From positions 1 through 64,000 of the forward strand of contig JBFWMG010000017.1 in NCBI GenBank assembly GCA_050251715.1: a stretch of DNA of 64,000 nt, given 5' to 3'. The position numbers and the translations under genes were made by a program. The notes below the pieces were generated by a model that was given only the letters and a program-made list of their open reading frames with translations, was not told the origin of the DNA and ran no database searches. Within the stretch, counting starts at the first letter, position 1. Each line of letters opens with the position of its first letter. Positions 26,076 to 35,629 of this stretch are shown piece by piece. Source of the DNA: JBFWMG01 sp050251715. GTDB lineage: Bacteria > Desulfobacterota > Desulfovibrionia > Desulfovibrionales > Desulfovibrionaceae.

Positions 26076-26260
26076 AAAGCACCTCCAAGATTGAATTGGG
26101 TCACTTGACACTTGCCGGACTGATTTCGCGCTATCCAGCTTTCTGCTTACGCCATCCTTGAAATCCTGGGATAAGGCCTCTCCTCGCAGCGACCCGGTCC
26201 AGAGATTCGTTTGGACAGCAAAAGGCACGGAACACAATTCCTACACCTATTTTGCAGTTG

Positions 26261-26289
26261 GTTATATACCGCCACACTGGAAATGACAA
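26261..26289 (-). promoter_or_regulatory. Predicted sigma-70 promoter of the [NiFe] hydrogenase operon
   Basis: Minus-strand TTGTCA (26289-26284), exact 17-nt spacer, TATAAC (26266-26261). This is the best promoter match in the spacer. I looked for a sigma-54 GG/GC pair and found none. Confidence 0.65.
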
Positions 26290-26356
26290 TACATTTTTCC
26301 CACAAGGCACGGTAATCACGGCTCATTTCAAAAATATTTGTCCGCCTTGCAGTATT

Positions 26357-26372
26357 TCAACAATTTTGTTGA
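26357..26372. promoter_or_regulatory. Palindrome upstream of the hydrogenase promoter
   Basis: TCAACAA-TT-TTGTTGA, a perfect 7-bp dyad with a 2-nt centre, located about 70 bases upstream of the -35 box. This is an activator-like distance. The sequence loosely recalls CRP/FNR/Rex-type sites but does not match one I can name. Confidence 0.4.
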
Positions 26373-26528
26373 GCGGTGATGCGTTTTACCGGGTTTTTCA
26401 AAATCACCTTATGCAACCAGTGTTACGAAAAGTACATTGGTATGCATTTCACAGCAGGGCGCGTGGAATTGTGAAAGAAATTGATTGGATAATCAACAAG
26501 GGCGGGGGCAAAATAACAAGGCCGTCAC

Positions 26529-28097
26529 TCAACGGGATCCAATCCATGTGGCAATGTCCGCTGCGTATCTCGGAGAAAGGGACGGCACCCATTGCAATCG
26601 GGACAGTTCCGGACCGGTCAACTGTATGGCGCCTGTTGCAGCGTCCGGTAAAAGTTGAATGTTTATACTGCTTCCCCGCAAATTCTGCATGCCTTGCAGC
26701 GCCTCCAACTGCCCCTGCCAATGCACGGTGGGCTTGGCCGTGACACACGCCACAAGCAGGGGCACACGGACCGCGTCCGCATGGGGCCATGGCGGCGGGG
26801 CAAGGCTTCCCACGCTGTCCACGCGCGTATTGAGCACCACGCCAAAGGCCGCCGCAGGGGCCGTCATGCGCGCCAGCGCCTCGACCACCGCGCCGCCCGC
26901 CTCATCCACGCCCACAATGCCCAGCTTGGCCGTATCCACGTCGGCACGGTCCGCCAGCAGCCGCAACGCGGACAGGGCGTCGGCCGCCAGCTCGGCGCTG
27001 GAGGCCTGGCTCCGCGCCCCGTCACGGGGGATTTTGCCGGGCACCACGGCCAGGACCATGACACCGCGCACGGCCAGGGCATGGGCAAAGGCGCGCACCA
27101 GGGGCAGGGGAACGCCCCGGTCGCATATCCAGACAACGGCGGGCAGGGACGCATCCGTGGGCGGGCGCACCAGCAGCTGTTTTGCCCCGCCCACCTCCAC
27201 GGTTTCCTCTTGCAGCCGGATGCGCGTGCCCCACTGCATCATGGGTTCCTTGGGCAACCACATCAGATGGCCGGGCTTTTCGCTGTCCTGGTACATTTCC
27301 TTGTGCTTGACGGGAAAGAAGGTCACCGAGCCTTCCACAGGCTCTTCATCAGCGAATGCAGGGCCATATGCATAGATCATCTCCCCTGTCTTGTGCAGCA
27401 GGCGGAAGAGGCCGGTGCGGGAGTCATACAGGACGTAGTCGCCAAAGATCTCGCGCAGATCGAGAATGCTGACAAATCGGCTGTCTCCCACGGTATAATA
27501 ACCGGCAAAATCCTCGCGGGAAAAGGCGTCGTGGGCCAGGCGGCGCAAGGCGAAGCGGAGCTCCGAGCCCTGCTTGAGCGTGTCGCGGTGTGGCTTGCCG
27601 TCTTGCAGGATCACGTCGTTGCCCAGGTACATGGTGTTTTCGTCATACGTAAACGATGCCGAATACTTGGGCTTTGCGGGAGGAGTGGTGGCATTGGCCG
27701 GGGCCATGGATGTCTTGACGTGGCTGATGGCGGCCACGCCGGGTGCCACAACCGGAGCCGGGGGCAGGGGAGGGGCGGGCTCCCGTCTCTGCGGCGGCGC
27801 CAGCGTTTCCGCAGGCGACGGCTTGCGCGCGGCCTGCTGCCGGGACGTGGCCTTGGTTTTCTTTTTGGTCTGGACCGGGGGCTGCTTCTTGGGTTTGGGC
27901 TCGGCCTTGGGCGTGGGTTCGACGTGAGGCGCGGATTCCGGTTTAGGCAACGGCGCGACGGACCGGGGCTCGACGATGAAAACCTCATAGATTTCAGGGG
28001 GACGCGCCCCCAGATGTAGAATGGGCGGCCCATAGATGAGAAACGTCGTTGTGCCGACGTGAAGCAGGGCAGAGAGGATCAGAGGCAGATATTTCAT
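26529..28097 (-). CDS. Proline-rich membrane-anchored protein with an alpha/beta-hydrolase-like C-terminal domain
   Basis: 522 residues from ATG 28097. One N-terminal helix (YLPLILSALLHVGTTTFLIYG) is followed by a periplasmic Pro/Lys-rich stretch (about 55-110) like that of TonB. A middle domain (about 160-300, SFTYDENTMYLGNDVIL) precedes a hydrolase-like domain (about 330-520). The nucleophile elbow reads GIVGVDEAGG where GxSxGG is expected, so the catalytic Ser appears replaced. It may therefore be a binding or scaffold protein rather than an enzyme. The start is uncertain: ATG 28163 extends it by 22 residues, and neither has a clear ribosome site. It lies between the hydrogenase genes and its maturation protease on the same strand. 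Confidence 0.65.
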   Translation of the reverse strand: MKYLPLILSALLHVGTTTFLIYGPPILHLGARPPEIYEVFIVEPRSVAPLPKPESAPHVEPTPKAEPKPKKQPPVQTKKKTKATSRQQAARKPSPAETLAPPQRREPAPPLPPAPVVAPGVAAISHVKTSMAPANATTPPAKPKYSASFTYDENTMYLGNDVILQDGKPHRDTLKQGSELRFALRRLAHDAFSREDFAGYYTVGDSRFVSILDLREIFGDYVLYDSRTGLFRLLHKTGEMIYAYGPAFADEEPVEGSVTFFPVKHKEMYQDSEKPGHLMWLPKEPMMQWGTRIRLQEETVEVGGAKQLLVRPPTDASLPAVVWICDRGVPLPLVRAFAHALAVRGVMVLAVVPGKIPRDGARSQASSAELAADALSALRLLADRADVDTAKLGIVGVDEAGGAVVEALARMTAPAAAFGVVLNTRVDSVGSLAPPPWPHADAVRVPLLVACVTAKPTVHWQGQLEALQGMQNLRGSSINIQLLPDAATGAIQLTGPELSRLQWVPSLSPRYAADIATWIGSR

Positions 28098-28250
28098 GAC
28101 GGCGGCATGGTTTGGGTTGGCCGTTGTGGCTGCAAGGGGCGGTTGCGGCATGCATTGGTCCATTTGCCGCGCCGTACCCTACGCCATTGCGCGCCAAGGC
28201 GCCAGCGGCACAGGGCGCGTGTGATGGCTGGAACACATCCTATTCCCCAA

Positions 28251-28790
28251 CTATAATGGAGGTGAATTGCAAGGACAAGGGGGCAATGTCAAAGGCGTGG
28301 CGCCGTGTGCGGCAAGCGCATGGCTGTGCGGCGAGATATACGCCCAGCAGGCGCGGACGGCTGTTTTGCCTGCCACGGCGCCCACGGCCACGGGCAGCGG
28401 CACCCTGCAATAGAGGGAAGGCTCCATGGGGCCGAAGTCCTCCAAGGCGTCCAACTCCGGCAGCCACCTGGCCGGATCGTCAAGGTACAGAACCTGCCCG
28501 GCGACCGTGCGCCACAACGGCCCGGGCGCGTGGGACAGGGCATGCTCGGGGGGACGGGCCGCTCCCTGCGTGGCCAGGTCCGCATGGGCGGGACCACGGG
28601 CGTGGGCCAGTATCCCAGCGGGCGGCGCGAACAGCATGGGGCAGCCCTCGGGCATGTCGGCCAGCCTGCCCCAGGTCCAGGCGCGGGCCTTGGCCGCCAC
28701 GCCCGGGGCGATGGGCGGATGGTTGCACTGGCCGGTCTTCAGTGTGCCATACACGAAAACCCTGAAGTATCGGTCGAGGTTTTGGCCCAT
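28251..28790 (-). CDS. Gamma-glutamylcyclotransferase-like (AIG2/GGCT) protein
   Basis: 179 residues from ATG 28790. The family signature is at the N-terminus: RVFVYGTLKTGQCNH. The catalytic acidic residue region is LDALEDFGPMEPSLYCRVPL. GGCT-fold proteins release 5-oxoproline from gamma-glutamyl compounds or modify gamma-glutamylamines; the exact substrate is unknown. It lies 11 bases downstream of the hydrogenase maturation protease gene on the same strand. The last 30 residues are Ala/Pro-rich and look unconserved. Confidence 0.8.
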   Translation of the reverse strand: MGQNLDRYFRVFVYGTLKTGQCNHPPIAPGVAAKARAWTWGRLADMPEGCPMLFAPPAGILAHARGPAHADLATQGAARPPEHALSHAPGPLWRTVAGQVLYLDDPARWLPELDALEDFGPMEPSLYCRVPLPVAVGAVAGKTAVRACWAYISPHSHALAAHGATPLTLPPCPCNSPPL

Positions 28791-28801
28791 GGCAAGGCGT
28801 G

Positions 28802-29266
28802 TCAGCGCTTGGCAAGGCGCATGATGCAAGCCTTGGCGGCGTCCAAGAAGGCGGGATACGCCGCTTCCAGCACGGGGGAGAACCCCTCGCGCCAGGACGC
28901 GGCGTCCAAGGGTTGGATGCCCAGCAAATGCAGTTCGGGCATGGGCGCGTCAAGAAAGGCCAGGGTAAGCGCCTGCACAAAGTTCATGTGGGAGTTCAAC
29001 CCCGGCTGGTGCGTCCCGCCCAGATCGTCTGGCCCCAGCTCGAACCATTCACCGGGCGCGCGCCCGGCCTGCACGGCGTCGAGCACGAGCAAGGCCTCGT
29101 ATCCCTCGCAACGGAAGGCGAGGTCATGGGCGGCGATGCCCGCCTCGTGAAAGGCCACGCCCTCGGGCCATGCCTGGCCAGCCAGATCGCGCACGGCGCG
29201 CACGCCCACGCCGTCGTCCGCGCGCAAGGGGTTGCCTATGCCGATGACCAGAACCCGTGTGCCCAT
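28802..29266 (-). CDS. Hydrogenase maturation protease (M52 family)
   Basis: 154 residues. N-terminal VLVIGIGNPLRADDGVG is the HyaD/HybD/HynC signature, with a nickel-liganding acidic residue (D in RADDGVG) and a second in LLVLDAVQAG. The His of the third ligand lies in GLNSHMNFVQAL. It would remove the C-terminal peptide of the [NiFe] large subunit once nickel is inserted. ATG 29266 follows AGGGAGA. The gene is near, but not inside, the hydrogenase operon. Confidence 0.9.
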   Translation of the reverse strand: MGTRVLVIGIGNPLRADDGVGVRAVRDLAGQAWPEGVAFHEAGIAAHDLAFRCEGYEALLVLDAVQAGRAPGEWFELGPDDLGGTHQPGLNSHMNFVQALTLAFLDAPMPELHLLGIQPLDAASWREGFSPVLEAAYPAFLDAAKACIMRLAKR

Positions 29267-29284
29267 GGTTTCTCCCTATACCAT

Positions 29285-29317
29285 AAAAAAAAGCCGGAGC
29301 GGTTGTGCCGCCCCGGC
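29285..29317 (-). terminator. Terminator of rho
   Basis: GCCGG-cc-CGG / CCG-ag-CCGGC type stem-loop with a small internal loop, followed on the minus strand by eight T residues. The T-run ends only about 19 bases before the next ATG (29266), so the following gene either has a promoter here or depends on readthrough. Confidence 0.75.
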
Positions 29318-29360
29318 CGGAATGTCGGTCGCCACGCCTTCCGGGGCGCGCCAGGGGACG

Positions 29361-30608
<1,248 letters not shown>

Positions 30609-30976
30609 AGTGTGCTCCGGAGATATCCTTATTGTGAAGCGCTAAAGATTGGTATGATATGTTTGCCGACGCTGCGGGTCATGGTGCGGCGAACGGCTTT
30701 ACGTTGGGTTCATCATGCGCCGCCTCCGCTCAAACGATGGAGGACAGCTCTCTTCCGCATGATAGCGAATGAACGCGCGGCTCTTGTATATGTGGTGTCG
30801 GACTGTGGGACGTGATGATATACATGCGCCACAGACGGGGGTAACTATGTCCGCCTTGTTCAGAAGAGATGTGGGATATTGCTTTCTAAAGTCCGTGAGA
30901 CTTGAACGTCATGCAGTCGGAGACGTGCTGTCCAGCGCAGAAGTAGCGTAACCCAAGCAGGTTGGCAAGCGGTTTT
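30609..30976. other. Spacer between carD and rho, no gene seen
   Basis: 368 bases without a plausible frame or tRNA. It probably holds the rho promoter and leader, which is often autoregulated. I could not single out a -35/-10 pair or a terminator for carD. Confidence 0.4.
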
Positions 30977-31492
30977 TTACTCTTCCTGGCTGTCTTTCTT
31001 CAGTACGTCGGCAAAGATTTCCTCAATGGAACGTTGCACATCGCCTTGCGCCTTGCCCAGGGCGTGGGCGAGTTCCAACGAAATGAGGTTCATGGCTTGC
31101 TCAAGCAACCGGCGCTCGCCAAAGGAGAGTTCCTTGTCCTTGCCAATGAGCAGGAGCTCCTTGAGCACGTAGGCCACGTCGGCCAGATCGCCACTCTTGA
31201 GTTTTTCGGAATATTCGCGGTAGCGGCGGTTCCAGTTTTGGCCGGAATAGCCGGTAAAGCCCGTGCGGTCGTGCAGGGAGGCGAGGATTTCCTCGGCGCG
31301 CGCACTGGAGCACACCGGGCGCAACCCCACGTTCTGGGCGTTCTTGACCGGGACCATGAGCGTGACGTTGTTGATGAGGATGCGGACAATGTAATACTCC
31401 GCCGTGCAGCCGCCAATTTCCTGGCTTTCGACGCGTTCCACACGGCCCACCCCCTGTGCGGGGTAGACAACCAATTCTTCAACGGAAAACAT
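30977..31492 (-). CDS. carD: CarD-family transcriptional regulator
   Basis: 171 residues from ATG 31492. The N-terminus FSVEELVVYPAQGVGRVERVE is the RNA polymerase interaction domain shared with TRCF. The C-terminal part is helical (EKLKSGDLADVAYVLKELLLIGKDKELSFGERRLLEQAMNL). CarD/CdnL proteins bind RNA polymerase beta and stabilise open complexes, especially at rRNA promoters. A ribosome site AAGGAG precedes the start at a slightly long spacing, and a promoter lies about 50 bases upstream. Confidence 0.92.
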   Translation of the reverse strand: MFSVEELVVYPAQGVGRVERVESQEIGGCTAEYYIVRILINNVTLMVPVKNAQNVGLRPVCSSARAEEILASLHDRTGFTGYSGQNWNRRYREYSEKLKSGDLADVAYVLKELLLIGKDKELSFGERRLLEQAMNLISLELAHALGKAQGDVQRSIEEIFADVLKKDSQEE

Positions 31493-31540
31493 GTGAAATC
31501 GTGCTCCTTGGTCCAATGGCCGCAGCCGCAATTGGCCGCA

Positions 31541-31568
31541 ACATTACACAGCATACCTGAAATGTTAA
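31541..31568 (-). promoter_or_regulatory. Predicted carD promoter
   Basis: Minus-strand TTAACA (31568-31563), 16-nt spacer, TAATGT (31546-31541), about 50 bases upstream of the start codon. Confidence 0.45.
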
Positions 31569-31649
31569 AAATAGTCCATGCCTGGAAAAATATGGAACGC
31601 GACGCCGATTCGCCTCTGCCACGTCTGATCGCACGCGGCGCCGCCCGTT

Positions 31650-32297
31650 CTATTGCCCGTTCTCTTCGCCGGTGTCGGCTGGCTGTGCGGACGGCGCGCG
31701 AAAACCGTTGACCCGTTCCATGGCCTCGGCCAAAGGCCGTTCCAGCCAATCCACTATGCCGTCGCACGCCGCATCGATCACCTCGCGGGCCACGGCGGTT
31801 TCGGACGGGGCAAAGCCGCCCAGCACCCAACCGGTGGTATCGCCGCGCTCCGGTTTGCCAATGCCCATGCGCAGCCGGACAAAATCCTTGCTGCCCATGC
31901 GTTCCGCAATGGATTTGAGCCCGTTGTGCCCCGCCGTGCCGCCGCCCACCTTCAGTTTCATGCGGCCCAGCGGCAGGTCGAGCTCATCATGCACGACCAG
32001 GATGTTCGCGGGTTCGATCTTGTAGAATGTGCACACCTGCGACACGGCATTTCCGGAAAGATTCATGAACGTGAGGGGCTTGAGCACAAGCTGCGCCGGG
32101 CCTGGCAGGCCCAGGCGGCAGCGCCACAGCGCGTACTCCTTGCATTCCTTCAGCCGTTCGCACGAGGCGCCGGGAATGCGCCCCCTGGAAACCGCGTCGA
32201 GCAGGGCGTCCACGGCCATGAACCCGAAATTGTGGCGTGTGCGTTCGTATTGTCTGCCGGGATTGCCCAGGCCGACAATGCATCCCATGGTATCCAT
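31650..32297 (-). CDS. pth: Peptidyl-tRNA hydrolase
   Basis: 215 residues. Family motifs are clear: CIVGLGNPGRQYERTRHNFGFMAVD (catalytic His in the N-terminal part), KPLTFMNLSGNAV, VVHDELDLPLG and GGGTAGHNGLKSI. It releases peptides from stalled peptidyl-tRNA. A C-terminal extension of about 20 residues (ERVNGFRAPSAQPADT) is not typical. It follows rplY on the same strand, the usual rplY-pth pair, although a terminator-like hairpin lies between them. ATG 32297 or 32288 may start it. Confidence 0.94.
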   Translation of the reverse strand: MDTMGCIVGLGNPGRQYERTRHNFGFMAVDALLDAVSRGRIPGASCERLKECKEYALWRCRLGLPGPAQLVLKPLTFMNLSGNAVSQVCTFYKIEPANILVVHDELDLPLGRMKLKVGGGTAGHNGLKSIAERMGSKDFVRLRMGIGKPERGDTTGWVLGGFAPSETAVAREVIDAACDGIVDWLERPLAEAMERVNGFRAPSAQPADTGEENGQ

Positions 32298-32308
32298 GCG
32301 TCACCAAA

Positions 32309-32368
32309 CAAAAAACGCGCCGAAGCGCGGTTGGGACGCGCCGCGCCGCCGAGAGGCGGCGCGGCGCG
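32309..32368 (-). terminator. Double hairpin between rplY and pth
   Basis: First a 14-bp perfect stem CGCGCCGCGCCGCC / GGCGGCGCGGCGCG (32337-32350 with 32355-32368), then a short stem CGCGC-TTCG-GCGCG followed on the minus strand by TTTTTT. The T-run ends about 12 bases before the pth start, so it may limit rather than abolish pth expression. Confidence 0.75.
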
Positions 32369-32395
32369 AAAAAACGATCCGGCATGCGGAGAGGT

Positions 32396-32998
32396 CTACG
32401 CCTCGCCTTCCTTGCCTTCTTCCTCTTCCTCGTCAACGCGCAGGGTCACGGACACGATGCTGAAGTTGTGCTCGTGCACGACCTTGACGCCTTCCGCCAG
32501 AGGCAGATCCTCGACATGCACGCCCTGGTTGATGTCCAGGCCGGTAACGTCGATGACGATTTCGCTGGGAATGTTCAAGGGCAGACAGGTGATTTCAAGC
32601 TTTTCGTGCAGGAACTCCATGCGGCCGCCCGCCTTCACGCCCTTGGGTTCGCCCTTGAGAATGACGGGCACCCAGACGGTGACTTCCTTCTCCAGGTCCA
32701 CGCCGTAGAAATCAACGTGCTCGACCTGGCGCTTGAAGGGGTGGTTGAGGAGCTTCCAGAACAGCGCGGGCTTGGTCACGGTCGCGCCGTTGTCTTCGAT
32801 GACCAGATTGAACACCTGGTTTCTGCCGGTCTTTTCATACACCTTGCGCAGGGGCAGTTCGAGCACCTGGATGGGCTCGTTGTCGCCCTGGGCGTTGTAG
32901 AACACGCCGGGCACAAAGCCCTTCACACGCAGGCGGCGGGCCGGACCCTTGCCGCGACCGGTCCGTTTCTGGACCTTCAGTTCCAACATCTCGCTCAT
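32396..32998 (-). CDS. rplY: 50S ribosomal protein L25 (general stress protein Ctc type)
   Basis: 200 residues from ATG 32998 after AGGAGA. The N-terminal L25 domain (LELKVQKRTGRGKGPARRLRVKGFVPGVFYN) binds 5S rRNA. The C-terminal TL5/Ctc beta domain (VWVPVILKGEPKGVKAGGRMEFL) follows, and the protein ends in an acidic Glu-rich tail. The long two-domain form is usual outside the enterobacteria. It is flanked by prs and pth in the widely conserved order. Confidence 0.95.
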   Translation of the reverse strand: MSEMLELKVQKRTGRGKGPARRLRVKGFVPGVFYNAQGDNEPIQVLELPLRKVYEKTGRNQVFNLVIEDNGATVTKPALFWKLLNHPFKRQVEHVDFYGVDLEKEVTVWVPVILKGEPKGVKAGGRMEFLHEKLEITCLPLNIPSEIVIDVTGLDINQGVHVEDLPLAEGVKVVHEHNFSIVSVTLRVDEEEEEGKEGEA

Positions 32999-33065
32999 GA
33001 TACCTTCTCCTTTTATGGTAACTGTCGTCCCGGTCCGGAATGCCGAAGCCTCCGGTGGGATGTTC

Positions 33066-34004
33066 TTAAACAAAGAGGACGCTGACGGACGATTCCGTAT
33101 GGATATTGTGAATCGCCTTGGCCAGCAGGCCCGCCATGGACAGTACCTTGAGCTTGGAACATGCCTCAAGTTTCTGGCCCAGCGGGATGGTGTTGGTCAC
33201 GATCACCTGCGAGTAGGGGGATTCGCACAGCCGCTGGATGGCCGGACCGGACAGAACCGGGTGCGTGGCGCAGGCCATGACTTCCTTGGCTCCGTTCTTG
33301 AGCAGCACTTCGCCGGCGGCGACGATGGTTCCCGCGGTGTCGATCATGTCGTCCATGACGATGGCTATCTTGCCTTCCACATCGCCGATGACGTTCATGG
33401 CCTTGGCCTTGTTGGGCTCGTCGCGGCGCTTGTCGATGATGGCCAGGGTCGCCCCCAGGCGCTTGGCATAGGCACGGGCGCGTTCCACGCCGCCCGCGTC
33501 GGGCGATACGATGACCAGATCGCCTTCGAGATTCTTGATGTATTCCAGGATGACGGGCGCGGCGAACAGGTTGTCCACGGGCAGGTTGAAGAAGCCCTGG
33601 ATCTGACCGGCGTGCAGGTCGATGGTGACCAGGCGGTTCATGCCCGCCACGGTCAGGAAGTCGGCGACCAGCTTGGCCGATATGGGCGCGCGGGGCACCA
33701 CCTTGCGGTCCTGCCGGGCGTAGCCGTAGTAGGGCACCACGGCGGTCACGCGGCCCGCGCTGGCGCGCTTGAGCGCGTCGAGCATGAGGCAGAGCTGCAT
33801 GAGGTGGTAATTGACCGGCGCGCAGGTGGACTGGATGACGTACACGTCATCGCCGCGCACGTTGGCGCCGATTTCAATGCGGATCTCACCGTCGCTGAAG
33901 GTCTTGGCCGTGGCGGGGGTGAGTTGGCACCCCAGATGTTCGCAAATGGCCTGGGCGAGTTCCGGGTTCGAAGAGCCGGTCAGAATCTTGAGGTCACGTG
34001 TCAT
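33066..34004 (-). CDS. prs: Ribose-phosphate pyrophosphokinase
   Basis: 312 residues. Diagnostic motifs: KILTGSSNPELA, FSDGEIRIEI, PYYGYARQDRK, the PRPP-binding loop IAIVMDDMIDTAGTI and VSPDAGGVERA. It makes PRPP for nucleotide, His and Trp synthesis. It lies just downstream of tRNA-Gln on the same strand. The length is standard. Confidence 0.97.
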   Translation of the reverse strand: MTRDLKILTGSSNPELAQAICEHLGCQLTPATAKTFSDGEIRIEIGANVRGDDVYVIQSTCAPVNYHLMQLCLMLDALKRASAGRVTAVVPYYGYARQDRKVVPRAPISAKLVADFLTVAGMNRLVTIDLHAGQIQGFFNLPVDNLFAAPVILEYIKNLEGDLVIVSPDAGGVERARAYAKRLGATLAIIDKRRDEPNKAKAMNVIGDVEGKIAIVMDDMIDTAGTIVAAGEVLLKNGAKEVMACATHPVLSGPAIQRLCESPYSQVIVTNTIPLGQKLEACSKLKVLSMAGLLAKAIHNIHTESSVSVLFV

Positions 34005-34090
34005 GGCTTGCGTATGTGGGCTGGAAGGTTACGCGCCGCAGGGGCGTCGCTAAGGGCGTACGTGCCGCGCATCGTGGCTCATGCAAAAAA

Positions 34091-34166
34091 TGGCTGGGGC
34101 GGAAGGACTTGAACCCTCGAATGCGGGGACCAAAACCCCGTGCCTTACCAACTTGGCTACACCCCA
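34091..34166 (-). tRNA. tRNA-Gln (anticodon TTG)
   Basis: 76 nt with encoded CCA. Acceptor TGGGGTG / CGCCCCA type pairing, anticodon arm CGGGG-TTTTGGT-CCCCG giving TTG, T-arm with TTCAAGTC. It starts 7 bases after the ispE stop, so it is probably processed from an ispE-tRNA-prs transcript. Confidence 0.97.
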
Positions 34167-34173
34167 GTATACC

Positions 34174-35073
34174 CTACGAATGATGCACAAAAACCGCAGC
34201 GTATTGCTTGCGGAGCGCATCCGCCGCCGTATGGGCCGCCTTGGTGGTGCGGAACAGCGCGAAAATGCTCGCCCCGCTCCCGCTCATGAGTGCTCCGGCG
34301 GCGCCGAGCCGCAGGCACGTTTCCTTGAGCACGCGTAACGCCTCGTATTCAGGGAAGACCACCTCTTCAAAACTATTGTACAACCGTAGCCCCGAACGGC
34401 AAACAGACTTACTAGGCGCAGTCGGCGTATCTGTCAAGCGGGAATCGCCCGCAGGGCATGGGGCGCCGCTGGATTTTGCCGCGAAGAGCGCGTCCCACCG
34501 CGCATAGGCCCACGCCGTGGAAACCGCCACGTCGGGGCACACCAGCACAAGGCTCATGCCCGCCAGATCCACGGCCGCCGGTTCGAGCCTTTCGCCGATC
34601 CCCGTGGCCCAGGCCGGACCGTCCATGAGGAAAAAGGGCACGTCCGCGCCCAGCCCCGCCGCAATGGCCAGCACCCGGTCGCGGGGCAGGGCGGGCATGC
34701 CCGGCAATCCCCGCAGCACTCGCAGCATGGCCGCGCCGTCCGCGCTGCCGCCGCCCAGGCCCGCACCCGTGGGCGCGCCCTTGGCCAGGCGCACGGCCAT
34801 GTCCGGCCTGGCGCCCGCCTCGGCGCAATACGCCTCGTAGGCCTTGACCACGATATTGCCGGGTCCGGCCAACCCCGGCTGGTCGCAGCTGAAGACCAAC
34901 CCGGCCCCGGCGGGCGCTGGCCCGATGTCCAGCAGGTCGCCCGGTTCGGGCAGCGGATAGAACAGGGTGCGCAGCTCGTGGTAGCCGTCGGCGCGGCGCG
35001 CCATGACCTCCAGGTAGAGATTCAGCTTCACCCCGGTGCGGATGCGCTGTGCCGCGACCGTGATCCGCGTCAT
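34174..35073 (-). CDS. ispE: 4-diphosphocytidyl-2-C-methyl-D-erythritol kinase
   Basis: 299 residues of the GHMP kinase family. The N-terminal KLNLYLEVMARRADGYHEL and the ATP loop PTGAGLGGGSADGAA are diagnostic, as is the late GSGASIFALF. It phosphorylates CDP-ME in the MEP isoprenoid pathway. ATG 35073 overlaps the hslV stop (ATGA), so translation is coupled. A Pro/Ser-rich insertion (about residues 215-240, SSGAPCPAGDSRLTDTPTAPS) looks lineage-specific. Confidence 0.94.
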   Translation of the reverse strand: MTRITVAAQRIRTGVKLNLYLEVMARRADGYHELRTLFYPLPEPGDLLDIGPAPAGAGLVFSCDQPGLAGPGNIVVKAYEAYCAEAGARPDMAVRLAKGAPTGAGLGGGSADGAAMLRVLRGLPGMPALPRDRVLAIAAGLGADVPFFLMDGPAWATGIGERLEPAAVDLAGMSLVLVCPDVAVSTAWAYARWDALFAAKSSGAPCPAGDSRLTDTPTAPSKSVCRSGLRLYNSFEEVVFPEYEALRVLKETCLRLGAAGALMSGSGASIFALFRTTKAAHTAADALRKQYAAVFVHHS

Positions 35074-35609
35074 TTTTGTATGGTTTCCAAGGTGATGTTG
35101 CTGTTGGTGTACACGCAGATCTCCGCCGCGATCTCCATGGACTTGCGGGCGATGGTCTCGGCGTCGAGCGCGGAATTGCGGCGCAGCGCGCGCGCGGCGG
35201 CCAGGGCGTAGGCGCCGCCCGAGCCGATGGCGCACACGCCGTCGTCCGGCTCGATCACGTCGCCCGTGCCCGACAGCACCAGCAGCCCCGAGGCGTCGCC
35301 CACCAGCAGCATGGCCTCCAGGCGGCGCAGATATTTGTCCTTGCGCCAGTCCTTGGCCAGTTCCACGCTGGCGCGCACCAGATTGCCGCCAAATTCGTCG
35401 AGCTTGGCCTCGAACCGCTCGAACAGGGTAAAGGCGTCGGCCGTGGCGCCGGCAAATCCCGCCAGCACGCGGTCCTTGTAAATGCGGCGCACCTTGCGCG
35501 CCGTGTGCTTCATGGCCACGGCGTTGCCCAGGGTCACCTGGCCGTCGCCCGCCATGGCCAGACCCGTGTCGTCCAGCACGCCCAATATGGTGGTTCCATG
35601 CAATTCCAT
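35070..35609 (-). CDS. hslV: ATP-dependent protease peptidase subunit HslV (ClpQ)
   Basis: 179 residues. It starts MELHGTTILGV, so the proteolytic Thr lies after a five-residue leader that must be processed off. Other HslV motifs: AMAGDGQVTLGNAV, RRIYKDRVLAGFAGATADAFTLFERFE and IGSGGAYALAAARAL. It forms the double hexamer peptidase that HslU feeds; hslU is about 30 kb away in this window. ATG 35609 follows GGAGAA. The stop overlaps the ispE start. Confidence 0.96.
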   Translation of the reverse strand: MELHGTTILGVLDDTGLAMAGDGQVTLGNAVAMKHTARKVRRIYKDRVLAGFAGATADAFTLFERFEAKLDEFGGNLVRASVELAKDWRKDKYLRRLEAMLLVGDASGLLVLSGTGDVIEPDDGVCAIGSGGAYALAAARALRRNSALDAETIARKSMEIAAEICVYTNSNITLETIQK

Positions 35610-35629
35610 GCGTTCTCCGTTTCGTTCGT

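Larger units (their letters stand above)
26076..26528. other. Regulatory spacer upstream of the hydrogenase operon
   Basis: This 453-base AT-rich stretch has no gene. It contains the predicted hydrogenase promoter (26261-26289), leaving an untranslated leader of roughly 180 nt, and a palindrome at 26357-26372. No riboswitch-like fold is recognised in the leader. Confidence 0.5.

Noticed and set aside
23145..26108. 987-residue plus-strand frame
   Set aside because: It is the antisense shadow of the hydrogenase genes, whose minus-strand frames carry all cofactor motifs and ribosome sites.
26076..26237. N-terminal extension of the hydrogenase small subunit to 26237
   Set aside because: The Tat signal begins at ATG 26075 with GGAGG directly upstream; the extension has no signal character.
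26076..26528. Sigma-54 promoter for the hydrogenase
   Set aside because: I looked for GG-N10-GC (TGGCAC-N5-TTGCA type) on the minus strand and found no acceptable match; a sigma-70-like promoter fits better.
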